DNA of 64,000 bases from Burkholderia sp. PAMC 26561 (GTDB lineage: Bacteria; Pseudomonadota; Gammaproteobacteria; Burkholderiales; Burkholderiaceae). Location of the stretch: contig NZ_CP014315.1 in the NCBI RefSeq assembly GCF_001557535.2, forward strand, positions 248,001-312,000. The letters run 5' to 3'. Positions 9,699 through 18,038 of the stretch are shown here, in pieces (positions within the stretch are counted from its first letter, which is position 1; every line of letters starts with the position of its first letter). The position numbers and the translations under genes are program-made. The notes beneath the pieces are model-generated. The model did not search any database, was not told the origin of the DNA, and worked only from the letters and a program-made list of their open reading frames with translations.

Positions 9699-10186
9699 GC
9701 TTCCGCGTTAGCGGGGATGTTCCACTTGCTTTCGACTACGCCGCCGAGTGCCGAGCCGGACGTCGGATCTTGCTGCTGGTAGCTCACGTGGAATTTTTCG
9801 AAGTTGAGCGTGACGGTCTCGGTGAACCGGTCTTCGCCGTCCGAGCCACCCGTTGAATAGTTGGTGACGAGCACTTTTTCCAGTTCGATGATGTAGTACT
9901 CGAGCGGCTTGGTTCCGCCGGCCTTGCGCACGGTCAGCTTGCCGGTCGGATAGTGCTTGCCGGTCGTGCAAGCGGTGACAATGGAAGGCGTCGAGCGGTC
10001 GGTATATTTGGTGACCGACAGGTCGTGGACCGCGACCTTGCCGCCGCCACCGCCGGTACCGAGGTGCATGGTCCCGGACTGGCTCAGGCCCCAGCTCCAC
10101 GAGAGAATATCGATCTCGTCCTTATGCACTGAATCCAGCGATTCGCCCTTGACTGTACCGAGATCCAAGAAAATATCGACTGCCAT
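9695..10186 (-). CDS. hcp: T6SS inner tube protein Hcp (TssD)
   Basis: A 163-residue Hcp, starting MAVDIFLDLGTVKGESLD. The sequence has the Hcp pattern IDILSWSWGLSQSG, VHDLSVTKYTDRSTP and a C-terminal FEKFHVSYQQQDP. Hcp hexamers stack into the tube that is fired from the cell. The glycine-rich GTGGGGG loop near residue 45 is common in Burkholderia Hcp. It is separated from tssC by 69 bases, the second-widest gap after the tssA leader, which leaves room for its own ribosome-binding site and possibly an RNA-level signal that raises its expression. It overlaps tssE at the 3' end. Confidence 0.96.
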   Translation of the reverse strand: MAVDIFLDLGTVKGESLDSVHKDEIDILSWSWGLSQSGTMHLGTGGGGGKVAVHDLSVTKYTDRSTPSIVTACTTGKHYPTGKLTVRKAGGTKPLEYYIIELEKVLVTNYSTGGSDGEDRFTETVTLNFEKFHVSYQQQDPTSGSALGGVVESKWNIPANAEA

Positions 10187-10255
10187 GATTTGTTATCCTA
10201 AATAGATGATTGCGATTAAACAAACGTTCGGACCAAGCCCGGTGACTAAAAAGAG

Positions 10256-11773
10256 TTACGCGGCTTTTGCTGAAGGCAGCTTCGACACCAGACGCAACGA
10301 AACCGTCAGACCTTCGAGTTGGTAGTGCGGACGCAGGAAGAACTTCGATGTGTAGTAGCCCGGGTTGCCTTCGACTTCTTCCACTACCACTTCGGCTGCA
10401 GCGAGCGGCCTGCGTGCCTTCGTCAGCTCCGACGAATTCTCGGGGTCTCCATCCACGTATTGAAGGATCCAGTCCTGCAGCCAGCGCTGCATATCGTCCT
10501 TCTCCTTGAAGCTGCCCACCTTGTCGCGGGCAATACATTTCAGGTAATGCGCAAAGCGGCTGCAAGCGAACAGGTACGGCAAGCGCGCTGCGAGATTCGC
10601 GTTGGCGGTTGCATCCGGATCTTCGTATTCGACCGGCTTGTTCAGCGATTGCGCTCCAATGAACGCAGCAAAATCCGAGTTCTTCTTGTGCACGAGCGGC
10701 ATGAAACCGTTCTTCGCTAGTTCCGCCTCACGACGATCGCTGATCGCGATCTCCGTCGGGCATTTCATGTCGACGCCGCCGTCATCGGTGGGAAATGCAT
10801 GAACCGGCAGGTTCTCCACCGCGCCGCCCGACTCGATACCGCGGATTCGCGAGCACCAGCCATACGTCTTGAACGAGCGGTTGATGTTCACCGCCATTGC
10901 GTAGGCCGCGTTTGCCCATGCGTATTTCGATGCATCCGCGCCGGCCGTGTCTTCTTCGAAGTCGAACTCCTCGACTGGGCTCGTCTTCGCGCCATAAGGC
11001 GTGCGCGCAAGGAAGCGCGGCATCGCGAGACCGATGTAGCGCGAATCATCCGAGTCACGCAGCGAACGCCATGCGGCGTGTTCCGGCGTCTGGAAAATCT
11101 TGGTCAGGTCGCGTGGGTTGGCAAGCTCCTGCCACGAGTCCATCAGCATCACGGCAGGATCGGCGCCTGCGATAAACGGCGCGTGCGCGGCCGCTGAAAT
11201 CTTGCCCATCTGCGTCAGGAAATCGACGTCCGGACCACTGTTGTCGAAGTAGTAGTCCGCAACCAGTGCGCCGTAAGGTTCGCCGCCGAACTGGCCGTAT
11301 TCTTCTTCATAGAGCTTCTTGAAGAGCGGGCTTTGATCCCACGCGACGCCCTTGTATTTACGCAACGAGCGATGCAAATCGTTCTTCGAGATATTGAGCA
11401 CGCGCAGCTTCAGCGTCTCATCGCTTTCCGTGTTGGTCACGAGATAATGCAGGCCGCGCCACGCGCTTTCGAGTTGCTGGAATTGCTCGGTGTGCAGGAT
11501 CACGTTCACTTGAGCGCTGAGCTTTTCATCGATCTTCGCAATCAGCGATTCAATGGTCGCAAGCGCGTCTTCGGAGACGAGATGCGTGTCTTGCAGCACC
11601 TGTTCCGCGAGCGTGCGTACCGCGCTTTCCACGGCTTCCTTGGCTTTGTCGGTGCGTGGCTTGAACGCCTTTTGCAAGAGACGTCCGAACTCGCCGGATG
11701 CATCCGCCTCGGTGGTCGGAGTTTCCTGCGTGCTGGTCGTTTGCTGCTGCATGTTGTCGCTGGCATCTGCCAT
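10256..11773 (-). CDS. tssC: T6SS contractile sheath large subunit TssC
   Basis: A 505-residue sheath subunit. The first 25 residues are polar and Q/T-rich; the core shows ILHTEQFQQLESAWRGLHYL, KKLYEEEYGQFGGEPYGALV and RFLARTPYGAKTSPVEEFDF, all hallmark TssC (VipB) segments, and the C-terminus ends in the beta-strand region YYTSKFFLRPHYQLEGL. With TssB it polymerises into the sheath whose contraction drives Hcp/VgrG. It follows tssB by 48 bases. Confidence 0.97.
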   Translation of the reverse strand: MADASDNMQQQTTSTQETPTTEADASGEFGRLLQKAFKPRTDKAKEAVESAVRTLAEQVLQDTHLVSEDALATIESLIAKIDEKLSAQVNVILHTEQFQQLESAWRGLHYLVTNTESDETLKLRVLNISKNDLHRSLRKYKGVAWDQSPLFKKLYEEEYGQFGGEPYGALVADYYFDNSGPDVDFLTQMGKISAAAHAPFIAGADPAVMLMDSWQELANPRDLTKIFQTPEHAAWRSLRDSDDSRYIGLAMPRFLARTPYGAKTSPVEEFDFEEDTAGADASKYAWANAAYAMAVNINRSFKTYGWCSRIRGIESGGAVENLPVHAFPTDDGGVDMKCPTEIAISDRREAELAKNGFMPLVHKKNSDFAAFIGAQSLNKPVEYEDPDATANANLAARLPYLFACSRFAHYLKCIARDKVGSFKEKDDMQRWLQDWILQYVDGDPENSSELTKARRPLAAAEVVVEEVEGNPGYYTSKFFLRPHYQLEGLTVSLRLVSKLPSAKAA

Positions 11774-11821
11774 GATTGGTCCTCTTGGCTTGCTGGTTGA
11801 TAGGGATTCAGGCGTGCAGGA

Positions 11822-12322
11822 TCACGCTTGCGGCTTGGGTGCGGAAGCCAGCGCGCTCAGCAGGGCTGGATCTTCCAGCAGCTTGCCGACCAGCTTCTCC
11901 GCGTCGGTCTTGCCGTCCATGTAGGTCAACAGGTTCTGCAACTGGCTGCGTGCTTCGAGCAACTTCGCTAGCGGCTCGACCTTGCGTGCAATCGCCGCCG
12001 GGGAGAAGTCGTCCATGCTTTCAAACGTCATGTCCACGCCCATCTTGCCGTTGCCCGTCAGCGTGTTCTCGACCTGCATGGCAACGCGTGGCTTCATGGA
12101 GCGCAGGCGTTCGTCGAAGTTATCGATGTCGATTTCGAGGAACTTGCGATCCGCCACCGGCTGCAGCGATTCTTCAGGCGTTCCCGAGAGATCCGATAAC
12201 ACGCCCATGACGAAGGGCAGATTCACCTTCTTTTCCGAGCCGTAAACCTCGACGTCGTACTCGATCTGCACGCGCGGCGCACGATTGCGTGCGATGAATT
12301 TCTGACTGCTTTCCTTGGCCAT
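11822..12322 (-). CDS. tssB: T6SS contractile sheath small subunit TssB
   Basis: A 166-residue TssB (VipA). The start at 12322 is chosen because homology begins MAKESSQKFIARNRAPRVQI; the open frame runs a further 116 codons upstream but that stretch is unlike TssB and overlaps tssA. Diagnostic segments are IEYDVEVYGSEKKVNLPFVM, VLSDLSG, KFLEIDIDNFDERL and MTFESMDDFSP, followed by the helical RSQLQNLLTYMDGK end that contacts TssC and ClpV. It lies 32 bases after tssA. Confidence 0.96.
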   Translation of the reverse strand: MAKESSQKFIARNRAPRVQIEYDVEVYGSEKKVNLPFVMGVLSDLSGTPEESLQPVADRKFLEIDIDNFDERLRSMKPRVAMQVENTLTGNGKMGVDMTFESMDDFSPAAIARKVEPLAKLLEARSQLQNLLTYMDGKTDAEKLVGKLLEDPALLSALASAPKPQA

Positions 12323-12354
12323 CTTCCTGTTCTCCGGTGAATGAATCGAACGAG

Positions 12355-13416
12355 CTATTCGGGTGCCGACATGCCGGCCGTTCCAACTACGCTGGTCAGT
12401 TGAGCCAGCCCTTCGGGTGCAAGGTCTTTCAGCAAGTCGACGAACGACTTGTCGACAAGTCCACGTGCACGATGCAATAACAGCGGCACTGGACTCGAGG
12501 GTTCGTGGCGTGCGTAGTAGTCGCAAAGCCGGTCTAGGGTCGCGATGACATCCGCGCGAGTGGCAAGCTGGTTTGTTCCCGGCGCAGGGATATTGGTCGT
12601 GACCGACGCGTGCGCGGTTGTGTGCGCGTCCGGTTCCGGCGTTTTGTCGACGCCCAGTTTTTTCAGGCAATCGCCAATGAGCGTTTCACCTCTTCGCAAC
12701 GGCGTCTTCAACGCAGCGAGGTCCAGCGCTTGCGCCATGCCGACGCGTTCCGTCAGCACGACCTCGATCCGTTCCGCGTACGCCAACGCCGCGCTGAATG
12801 CAGCCTTCAGCGATACCGCGCGATCGACCGAGGCTGCTATCGCCGCTTCGATTTCCGCAAGGCTCATCACGGCGCGGGCGGGTGGCAGGGGCATATCGCC
12901 ATTGGCATAGAACCATTCGCGCAACGTGAGCAGCAACGTTTGCGATGGAGGCTGCGGCAACAATGGCGTATCGAGTAGTTGTCCAAGCACGCCCGATGTA
13001 TCCACAAAAGCGGCGAGCGCATTGATGCGTGCCGTCGGGTCGCTGCCGTCGTTCGTGTCGAGTTGCGGATGTACGTGATTCCAATGACGCTCCAGCAGGC
13101 CATCCGCGAGCGCGAGTCCATCGGTAAATCCAGCGACGCCTTCAATGGCGAGACACGCCTGCGACAAGAACGCAACCACTCTCAAGTCGCGGCTGCGCGA
13201 CATCAACTCGACGCACAACGTATTCGCTGCACTCCAGTCGGGCGGGACGGCCGCAACCACGGTCTTGCCATATTCCGCTTCAGGCTTCCCGTTCACCGCT
13301 TCTTCCAGCAACCGGAACGATGGGTCGTATTCAAGATCCGCGCCGCAGGTGAGTTCTGCGGAGACGTCTTCGAGCCAGGCGGCCCACTCGATATGCGTGA
13401 TGAATTCAGGTGTCAT
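12355..13416 (-). CDS. tssA: T6SS assembly protein TssA
   Basis: A 353-residue protein with an N-terminal ImpA domain (LEYDPSFRLLEEAVNGKPE, then DWSAANTLCVELMSRSRDLR and HWNHVHPQLD) and a short C-terminal helical part (RADVIATLDRLCDYYARHEP, SSPVPLLLHRARGLVDKSFV). TssA primes tail polymerisation at the baseplate or caps the growing sheath; the short C-terminus is the RADVIATLDRLC/YYARHEPSSP type. It is the first gene of the minus-strand operon; the operon promoter should lie in 13417-13724. Confidence 0.93.
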   Translation of the reverse strand: MTPEFITHIEWAAWLEDVSAELTCGADLEYDPSFRLLEEAVNGKPEAEYGKTVVAAVPPDWSAANTLCVELMSRSRDLRVVAFLSQACLAIEGVAGFTDGLALADGLLERHWNHVHPQLDTNDGSDPTARINALAAFVDTSGVLGQLLDTPLLPQPPSQTLLLTLREWFYANGDMPLPPARAVMSLAEIEAAIAASVDRAVSLKAAFSAALAYAERIEVVLTERVGMAQALDLAALKTPLRRGETLIGDCLKKLGVDKTPEPDAHTTAHASVTTNIPAPGTNQLATRADVIATLDRLCDYYARHEPSSPVPLLLHRARGLVDKSFVDLLKDLAPEGLAQLTSVVGTAGMSAPE

Positions 13417-13724
13417 GTCGGAACTTCAGAACAGCTCGGTTAGGTAACTTATTCAAGCGTCAATCAACACGTCTCTTACCTAACAAAACATCTTGAAGCT
13501 TGGTTTATTCCGAATTTTTTTGCAGGCCGCACATCGAAAATGTTTCTGAATGAAACAGGGGTTCCTGCCGGAGGTCAAAGCAGGTATTTCCGCGCGATGC
13601 GGTATCAAACAGCTTTGGCAATTGGCAATGAACATCGGATACCTAACCAATGGATGCAAAAAAAAAGCGCGCTTCAAAATCACGCGCACTTTAGATGACC
13701 GCAATCTGCTCATTGAGGCGCTGC
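13417..13724. promoter_or_regulatory. Leader of the T6SS operon with three copies of a TTACCTAAC-type motif
   Basis: These 308 bases hold no credible gene. GTTAGGTAA at 13439-13447 and TTACCTAAC at 13476-13484 form a perfect 9-base inverted pair with a 28-base spacer, just upstream of the tssA start. A third copy, TACCTAAC, is at 13640-13647. The repetition suggests binding sites for a regulator of the operon; no known regulator is recognised. Between them are AT-rich runs that could hold a promoter, but no convincing -35/-10 pair or sigma-54 site can be pointed to. Confidence 0.45.
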
Positions 13725-14393
13725 TTACTGCCCGTCCGCATCGAACTCCGCCTGAATCGCGACATGTACGTCGTCGCCCACAGCCGGATACCATGTCGAT
13801 AACCCGAATTGAGCGCGACTGAAGTGACCATCGGCGGAGAAACCGAGGGTTTCTTTTTTCGTCAGCGGGTCTTTGGCATGACCGTTGAACGTGACCGCCA
13901 GCGTCACTGGCCGCGTCGTGCCACGAATGGTGAGGTCGCCGGTCAGCTCGCCCTTTTGATCCCCCGTGCGCTTGAACTGCGTACTGACGAAATGCATGGT
14001 CGGGTACGTATCCACGTTCAGCACGTCATTGCCCTTGATCATCTTGTTGAGAATGGGGACATTTGTGTCCAGGCTGTTTGCATCGATAGTCGCCTCCACC
14101 GTGCTTTGTTCCATACCGCCCGCGTTCCAGTTCAGTTGCGCATCGGCTTTATCGAAGCGCATCACAAAGCGCGAATACTTGAAGTGGTCCACGTCGAAGC
14201 TGACGTTCCAGTGATGCTCGTCGAGCTTGTAGCGCCCCGCTGGAACGCTGGTTTCATTCGGCGACACGGAATGCGTCACCACGCTGAGCGCCGTGCAAGC
14301 GGACAACGAAATCAATCCCGCCACCAGCAGTCCCGCGCGAATTGTGTGAAAGCTCGATAAGAATCTGGACTGCATCATGGTCGTCCTTGTCAT
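13725..14393 (-). CDS. YceI-family lipoprotein
   Basis: A 222-residue protein. A signal peptide ends in the lipobox LSAC (Cys33), so it should be an outer- or inner-membrane lipoprotein facing the periplasm. The rest is a YceI lipocalin-like domain: YKLDEHHWNVSFDVDHFKYS at the start, GDLTIRGTTRPVTLAVTFNG in the middle and FSRAQFGLSTWYPAVGDDV at the end. YceI proteins bind isoprenoid or fatty-acyl amphiphiles; the ligand here is unknown. The start codon is 1 base beyond the stop of the DUF3455 gene, so the two are probably one transcript. A second ATG five codons in is an equally good start. Confidence 0.88.
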   Translation of the reverse strand: MTRTTMMQSRFLSSFHTIRAGLLVAGLISLSACTALSVVTHSVSPNETSVPAGRYKLDEHHWNVSFDVDHFKYSRFVMRFDKADAQLNWNAGGMEQSTVEATIDANSLDTNVPILNKMIKGNDVLNVDTYPTMHFVSTQFKRTGDQKGELTGDLTIRGTTRPVTLAVTFNGHAKDPLTKKETLGFSADGHFSRAQFGLSTWYPAVGDDVHVAIQAEFDADGQ

Positions 14394-14394
14394 G

Positions 14395-14901
14395 CTATTT
14401 GTAGAAAGCGTAGTTCGCGATATACGGAGAACTGCCCGTCTGGTGTTCCGCTGTACACGCGGCCGCGGGCATCAGACCGCCGACGGTATTGATGCGTTGA
14501 ACATAGCGGATATTGGACAGCGTACCGCTCGCGCCCGCGCTGTGTGTTTCCAGCAGCAACTGCGGGATGCTTTCAGCGGTTGCGCTGGGCGTTTGCGCAA
14601 GCACGTGGCCGACTATACGGCTGCCATCGTCCGCTTGCCATGACGGTCCGGCCGCATGCTTGATCACGGCTTGCCCGCTGGTATCGTAAAGCGTTGCAAG
14701 CGGACTCTTGAATACCCACGCCAGGTGATGCTGCGCATCGTATTCGCATGAATAGACCTGTACGCCGGAAGCGGTCGTGGACATGACCTGTTCCGCTTGC
14801 GGCGGGTCGATGGATGCCGCGGCGAATGCGCTAGAACACGTCGCGATCGCTGACACAAACAACGCGGCTGTACGAATGGAACGACTGGACAGAATTGACA
14901 T
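14395..14901 (-). CDS. DUF3455 secreted protein
   Basis: A 168-residue protein from the ATG at 14901, chosen because a clean signal peptide follows (basic SRSIRT, hydrophobic AALFVSAIATC, then SSAFAAA). The alternative start at 14997 would add 32 residues with no signal character. The mature part shows GVQVYSCEYDAQHHLAWVFK, GPSWQADDGS and NIRYVQRINTVGGLMP, typical of the DUF3455 family, whose function is not known. It is immediately upstream of the YceI gene; the pair occur together as small envelope proteins. Confidence 0.82.
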   Translation of the reverse strand: MSILSSRSIRTAALFVSAIATCSSAFAAASIDPPQAEQVMSTTASGVQVYSCEYDAQHHLAWVFKSPLATLYDTSGQAVIKHAAGPSWQADDGSRIVGHVLAQTPSATAESIPQLLLETHSAGASGTLSNIRYVQRINTVGGLMPAAACTAEHQTGSSPYIANYAFYK

Positions 14902-15105
14902 GACATCCCCGCTTGAATGCTTCGACAAAGCCGCGCCGGCAGGCACCGGGGTCCCGGATGCAACAAGACGACGGAGGGAAATGAGCAAGTTGAACATGGG
15001 TGGAGCCCGTAAGTGTGGAGTGGTTGCGGCCGTTACCGTCTGGTTTCTCCTGGCTGCTTTCGATACAACACCTCAAGGTTCAGATCTATTCCATCGGTAG
15101 ATCAA

Positions 15106-15158
15106 AGCGCTTAGCCGCCGAAAAGTCCCTGTAAGGACCCTGTCGGCGGCTAAGCGCT
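15106..15158. terminator. Perfect 16-base-pair inverted repeat downstream of acdS
   Basis: AGCGCTTAGCCGCCGA (15106-15121) is exactly complementary to 15143-15158, with a 21-base loop that itself contains GTCC/GGAC. On the minus strand the hairpin lies 48 bases after the acdS stop and is followed by only TTTG. It fits a terminator for acdS but the poor T tract means it could equally be an mRNA-stabilising hairpin or a protein site. Confidence 0.55.
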
Positions 15159-15205
15159 GATTATTCAACGAATGGAGCGGCAGGCTTATTCCCTTGCCCT
15201 TTTCT

Positions 15206-16222
15206 TTATCCCTCGCGAAAGATGAAGCTGTAAGCGTTGAGCGCCGGTACGCCGCCTAAATGCGCATAAAGCACCTTCGATCCCGCCGGAAATTCCCCGC
15301 GTTTTACCTTGTCGATCATGCCGTGCATCGACTTGCCTTCGTAGACCGGGTCGGTCAGCACGCCTTCCAGCTTTGCGCAAAGGCGGATTGCATCGAGCGT
15401 GCCTTCATTTGGCAGACCATATTCGGGGCCGCCGTAACGCTCGTCCAGCACGATATCGCTCGCTTTGATGTCCTGCCCGAGTTCAACCTGCTCCGCCGTT
15501 TGCCGCGCAATCCGGTGGATCTGCTCGCGGGTTTTCTCAGGTTTCGCCGATGCATCGATACCAATCACCCGATCCGCGCGTCCATCCGCTGCAAACCCCA
15601 CCACCATGCCCGCTTGCGTGCTGCCCGTCACCGAGCACACCACGATGTAATCGAACTTGAAGCCAAGTTCCGCTTCCTGCTGCCGCACTTCCTCCGCAAA
15701 GCCGACGAATCCCAGCCCGCCAAGCGGATGATCCGAGCAGCCCGCAGGAATCGCATAAGGTTTGCCGCCTGCCTGCCTGACGCTTTCCAGCGCGTCCTCC
15801 CAGCTCTTGCGGAAACCGATATCAAAGCCATCCGCCACGAGCCTGACATCGGCGCCCATGATCCGCGACATCTGGATATTACCGACACGGTCATACACCG
15901 CGTCCGAATAGTTGACCCAGTTCTCCTGCACGAGCACGCATTTCATGCCCAGATGCGCGGCGACGGCGGCGACCTGTCGCGTCTGGTTCGACTGAATTCC
16001 GCCGATGGACACCAGCGTATCGCAGCCCTGCGCAATCGCCTCGGGGATCAGATATTCGAGCTTGCGGGTTTTATTGCCGCCGAATGCCAGCCCGCTGTTG
16101 CAGTCCTCGCGCTTCGCATACAGCTCGACTTTCCCGCCCAGATGTTCCGATAAACGCTTGAGCGGCTGGATTGGCGTGGGGCCAAACGTCAGTGCATGCC
16201 GCGGAAATTTCTTCAGATTCAT
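15206..16222 (-). CDS. acdS: 1-aminocyclopropane-1-carboxylate deaminase
   Basis: A 338-residue PLP enzyme that splits ACC, the plant ethylene precursor, to 2-oxobutanoate and ammonia. Lys51 in [10 protein letters not shown] is the PLP lysine. Glu295 (in [10 protein letters not shown]) and Leu322 (in HLGGVPALN) are the residues that separate true ACC deaminases from D-cysteine desulfhydrases of the same fold, so the assignment is firm. The length is exactly that of characterised AcdS. It is divergent from acdR, its usual Lrp-type activator, across 159 bases. The trait is typical of plant-associated Burkholderiaceae and lowers stress ethylene in the host. Confidence 0.97.
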   Translation of the reverse strand: MNLKKFPRHALTFGPTPIQPLKRLSEHLGGKVELYAKREDCNSGLAFGGNKTRKLEYLIPEAIAQGCDTLVSIGGIQSNQTRQVAAVAAHLGMKCVLVQENWVNYSDAVYDRVGNIQMSRIMGADVRLVADGFDIGFRKSWEDALESVRQAGGKPYAIPAGCSDHPLGGLGFVGFAEEVRQQEAELGFKFDYIVVCSVTGSTQAGMVVGFAADGRADRVIGIDASAKPEKTREQIHRIARQTAEQVELGQDIKASDIVLDERYGGPEYGLPNEGTLDAIRLCAKLEGVLTDPVYEGKSMHGMIDKVKRGEFPAGSKVLYAHLGGVPALNAYSFIFREG

Positions 16223-16381
16223 GTCTCGCTCCGGTGATCAGCCAAGTCGCCGCAACCATTTGCGTCGATACGAATATGGTAAAAAAATTCGCTGCGATCG
16301 GTGTTGCAAAGAAAAATACTTTATCCTTATTTACGAGGCTTAATCTGGATTTTCACTTAATTAACATGTGAACCATTGCCG
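16223..16381. promoter_or_regulatory. acdS-acdR divergent promoter region
   Basis: This 159-base interval separates the two divergent genes and is clearly AT-richer than its surroundings, with A runs (AAAAAAATTC near 16280) and T/A-rich tracts such as ACTTTATCCTTATTTACG and CACTTAATTAACATG. Lrp-type regulators bind bent AT-rich DNA, so AcdR control of acdS from here is expected. No exact Lrp box is assigned. Confidence 0.5.
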
Positions 16382-16902
16382 ATGAACGCAACAAAAGTTC
16401 GTGCTATATCGCGGGGAAGCGTCAAGACGCCTGATTCTCAAGGCGCCGAGGTCGATCGCGTTGACCGCGCTATCCTCCGGCAATTGCAGCGCGATGCTTC
16501 CATCTCCAACGTGGCGCTTGCCGCGAAGGTCAATCTCAGTGCGCCGGCGTGCTTGCGTCGCGTCGAAAGATTGAAGCAGGCGGGATTTATCAGCGGGATC
16601 GTTGCGTTGCTTGCGCCAAAGAAACTCAACGCCGGCATGCTGGTGATGATTGGCGTGGTGCTGGATCGATCGACGCCCGAGTCCTTCGCCGCCTTCGAAA
16701 AGGCCGCGCAAAAAGTGTCGGGTTGCATGGAATGTCACGTCGTGACAGGCGAGTTCGATTACTTCATGCTTATCCGTACGCGCGACAGCGAGAGCTTCAA
16801 CAAGCTGCATGCCGAGCATTGCTTTATCTGCCGGGTGTGCGGCAGGTGCGCAGCTTCATGGTGCTCAAGGAGATCTTGTCGACGACGAGTTTTCCCGTTT
16901 GA
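16382..16902 (+). pseudogene. acdR: Lrp/AsnC-type regulator AcdR, frameshifted near its C-terminus
   Basis: The N-terminal part has the AsnC helix-turn-helix (VDRVDRAILRQLQRDASISN, VNLSAPACLRRVERL) and the RAM ligand domain (MLVMIGVVLDRSTPESF, CHVVTGEFDYFMLI). After LHAE, near 16818, the frame fails: the expected QLLYLPGVRQV-type continuation followed by RSFMVLKEILSTTSFPV is present in the next frame and ends at the TGA 16900-16902. One missing base, in what should read GAGCA-N-TTGCTT, accounts for it. Repaired, the protein has about 173 residues, normal for AcdR. If real, the break removes the last strand/helix of the RAM domain and replaces it with over 90 unrelated residues. A TTG two codons earlier is an alternative start. 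Confidence 0.85.
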
Positions 16903-16968
16903 ATGGCGTGGCCACGCAGCCCGGTTAAAATGCCGCGGATACATCAACCGGAACAAGGGACTTCACGA

Positions 16969-17298
16969 ATGGCATCGGACACGACCAATACGCAATTCGA
17001 CAACGCGTCGATCATCAAGCGCGCGAACATTTACTTCGATGGAAAATGTGTATCGCATACCGTCCTGCTTGGCGACGGAACGCGCAAGACGCTAGGGGTC
17101 ATATTCCCCGCATCGCTGACGTTCTCGACACAAGCCGCCGAGCAAATCGATGTCACCGCAGGCCGCTGCCGCGTGCGAAATCCCGGCGAGGAACAATGGC
17201 GCGAGTACGGTCCGGGTGAATCGATCGCGGTGCCGGCTAATACCAGTTTCGATATTGAAGTGATCGAGACGCTAGATTACGTCTGCCATTATTTTTGA
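16969..17298 (+). CDS. ppnP: Pyrimidine/purine nucleoside phosphorylase PpnP
   Basis: A 109-residue cupin-fold protein of the former DUF1255 family. Landmarks are [39 protein letters not shown], the [11 protein letters not shown] turn and the [16 protein letters not shown] end. PpnP phosphorolyses several nucleosides to base and ribose-1-phosphate. The ATG at 16969 has AGGGA 7-11 bases upstream; upstream in-frame codons are within the acdR tail and lack homology. It is not obviously tied in function to acdRS and is probably a stand-alone gene, ended by the hairpin at 17314-17334. Confidence 0.93.
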   Translation: MASDTTNTQFDNASIIKRANIYFDGKCVSHTVLLGDGTRKTLGVIFPASLTFSTQAAEQIDVTAGRCRVRNPGEEQWREYGPGESIAVPANTSFDIEVIETLDYVCHYF

Positions 17299-17313
17299 TT
17301 TTTTGAGCGGCTG

Positions 17314-17334
17314 GACGGCGCTGAGAACGCCGTC
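17314..17334. terminator. Hairpin between ppnP and tssJ
   Basis: GACGGCG (17314-17320) pairs perfectly with CGCCGTC (17328-17334) across a 7-base loop, followed by TTGATT. It sits in the 56-base gap between convergent ppnP and tssJ and could end transcripts from either side, although no long T tract is present. Confidence 0.5.
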
Positions 17335-17354
17335 TTGATTCGGCCCGTGAGATG

Positions 17355-18038
17355 CTAGTCGACTGGCCGCGTCCAGTCGTCAAGTGAAGAGGTAAGCTTT
17401 CCTGCTGGCTTCGGTACCGTGCCTTGTGCCGTCACGACCGTTTTAGTCGGCTGCGGGTCAAGCACTGGACGAGGTGTACTGCGCACCGTCGCCTGTTGCT
17501 TGACCGCCTGCGGCCCCTTGCCGATAAGCGCCATCGAACTGTCCTTCACCTCGATGCGAACAGGATCACTCTGCTTCCACTGCTTACGTGGCAGCACCAT
17601 CCGCCAAGTTGCTCGTTGATTGTCCTCCCGGAAGAACGCCACGATCGCAACATACTCCGTATCGTCACTCATCGGTTCGCTGATGCTCGCGTTTGCATTC
17701 GGCCGAAGCACGACGTCCGTTGTGGTCAAGAGGTCGGGTTTCAGAGCGTCCAGATCATTGCTTTGTAGCTGCGCATAATCGAGTTGCTCAAACGCCTGTG
17801 GCGTCTTCAACTGATAGACGCGGAGCACTGTAGACAATGATTGTCCCGCGCCGTTCGTATTCAACGACGACCGGCTTATGAGGTCGAGGTTCATCGCCTT
17901 GACCTGGGTGGTGAATGCCCACTTCGCTGCGTCCACGGTCCCGGTTTTCACAGACTGGGCGATGCCGCAGCTGGTGACGAGCAGGCTGGTGCACAGCGCG
18001 GCAGACAAGATCGCGCAGCGGTTGATTTTATTGCTCAT
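17355..18038 (-). CDS. tssJ: T6SS outer-membrane lipoprotein TssJ
   Basis: A 227-residue lipoprotein from the ATG at 18038; the signal peptide ends in VTSC (Cys24). The region SVLRVYQLKTPQAF, the LKPDLLTTTDVVLRPN stretch and the YVAIVAFFRE strand are those of TssJ, which anchors the TssJLM trans-envelope complex to the outer membrane. After about residue 170 there is a Pro/Thr/Val-rich tail not typical of short TssJ proteins. The start overlaps the tssG stop by 11 bases. It belongs to the remnant second T6SS locus but is itself intact. Confidence 0.87.
   Translation of the reverse strand: MSNKINRCAILSAALCTSLLVTSCGIAQSVKTGTVDAAKWAFTTQVKAMNLDLISRSSLNTNGAGQSLSTVLRVYQLKTPQAFEQLDYAQLQSNDLDALKPDLLTTTDVVLRPNANASISEPMSDDTEYVAIVAFFREDNQRATWRMVLPRKQWKQSDPVRIEVKDSSMALIGKGPQAVKQQATVRSTPRPVLDPQPTKTVVTAQGTVPKPAGKLTSSLDDWTRPVD

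Noticed and set aside
13500..13530. Possible sigma-54 promoter (TGTGC...TGCA on the minus strand) for the T6SS operon
   Set aside because: The GG/GC dinucleotides are not at the required -24/-12 spacing.
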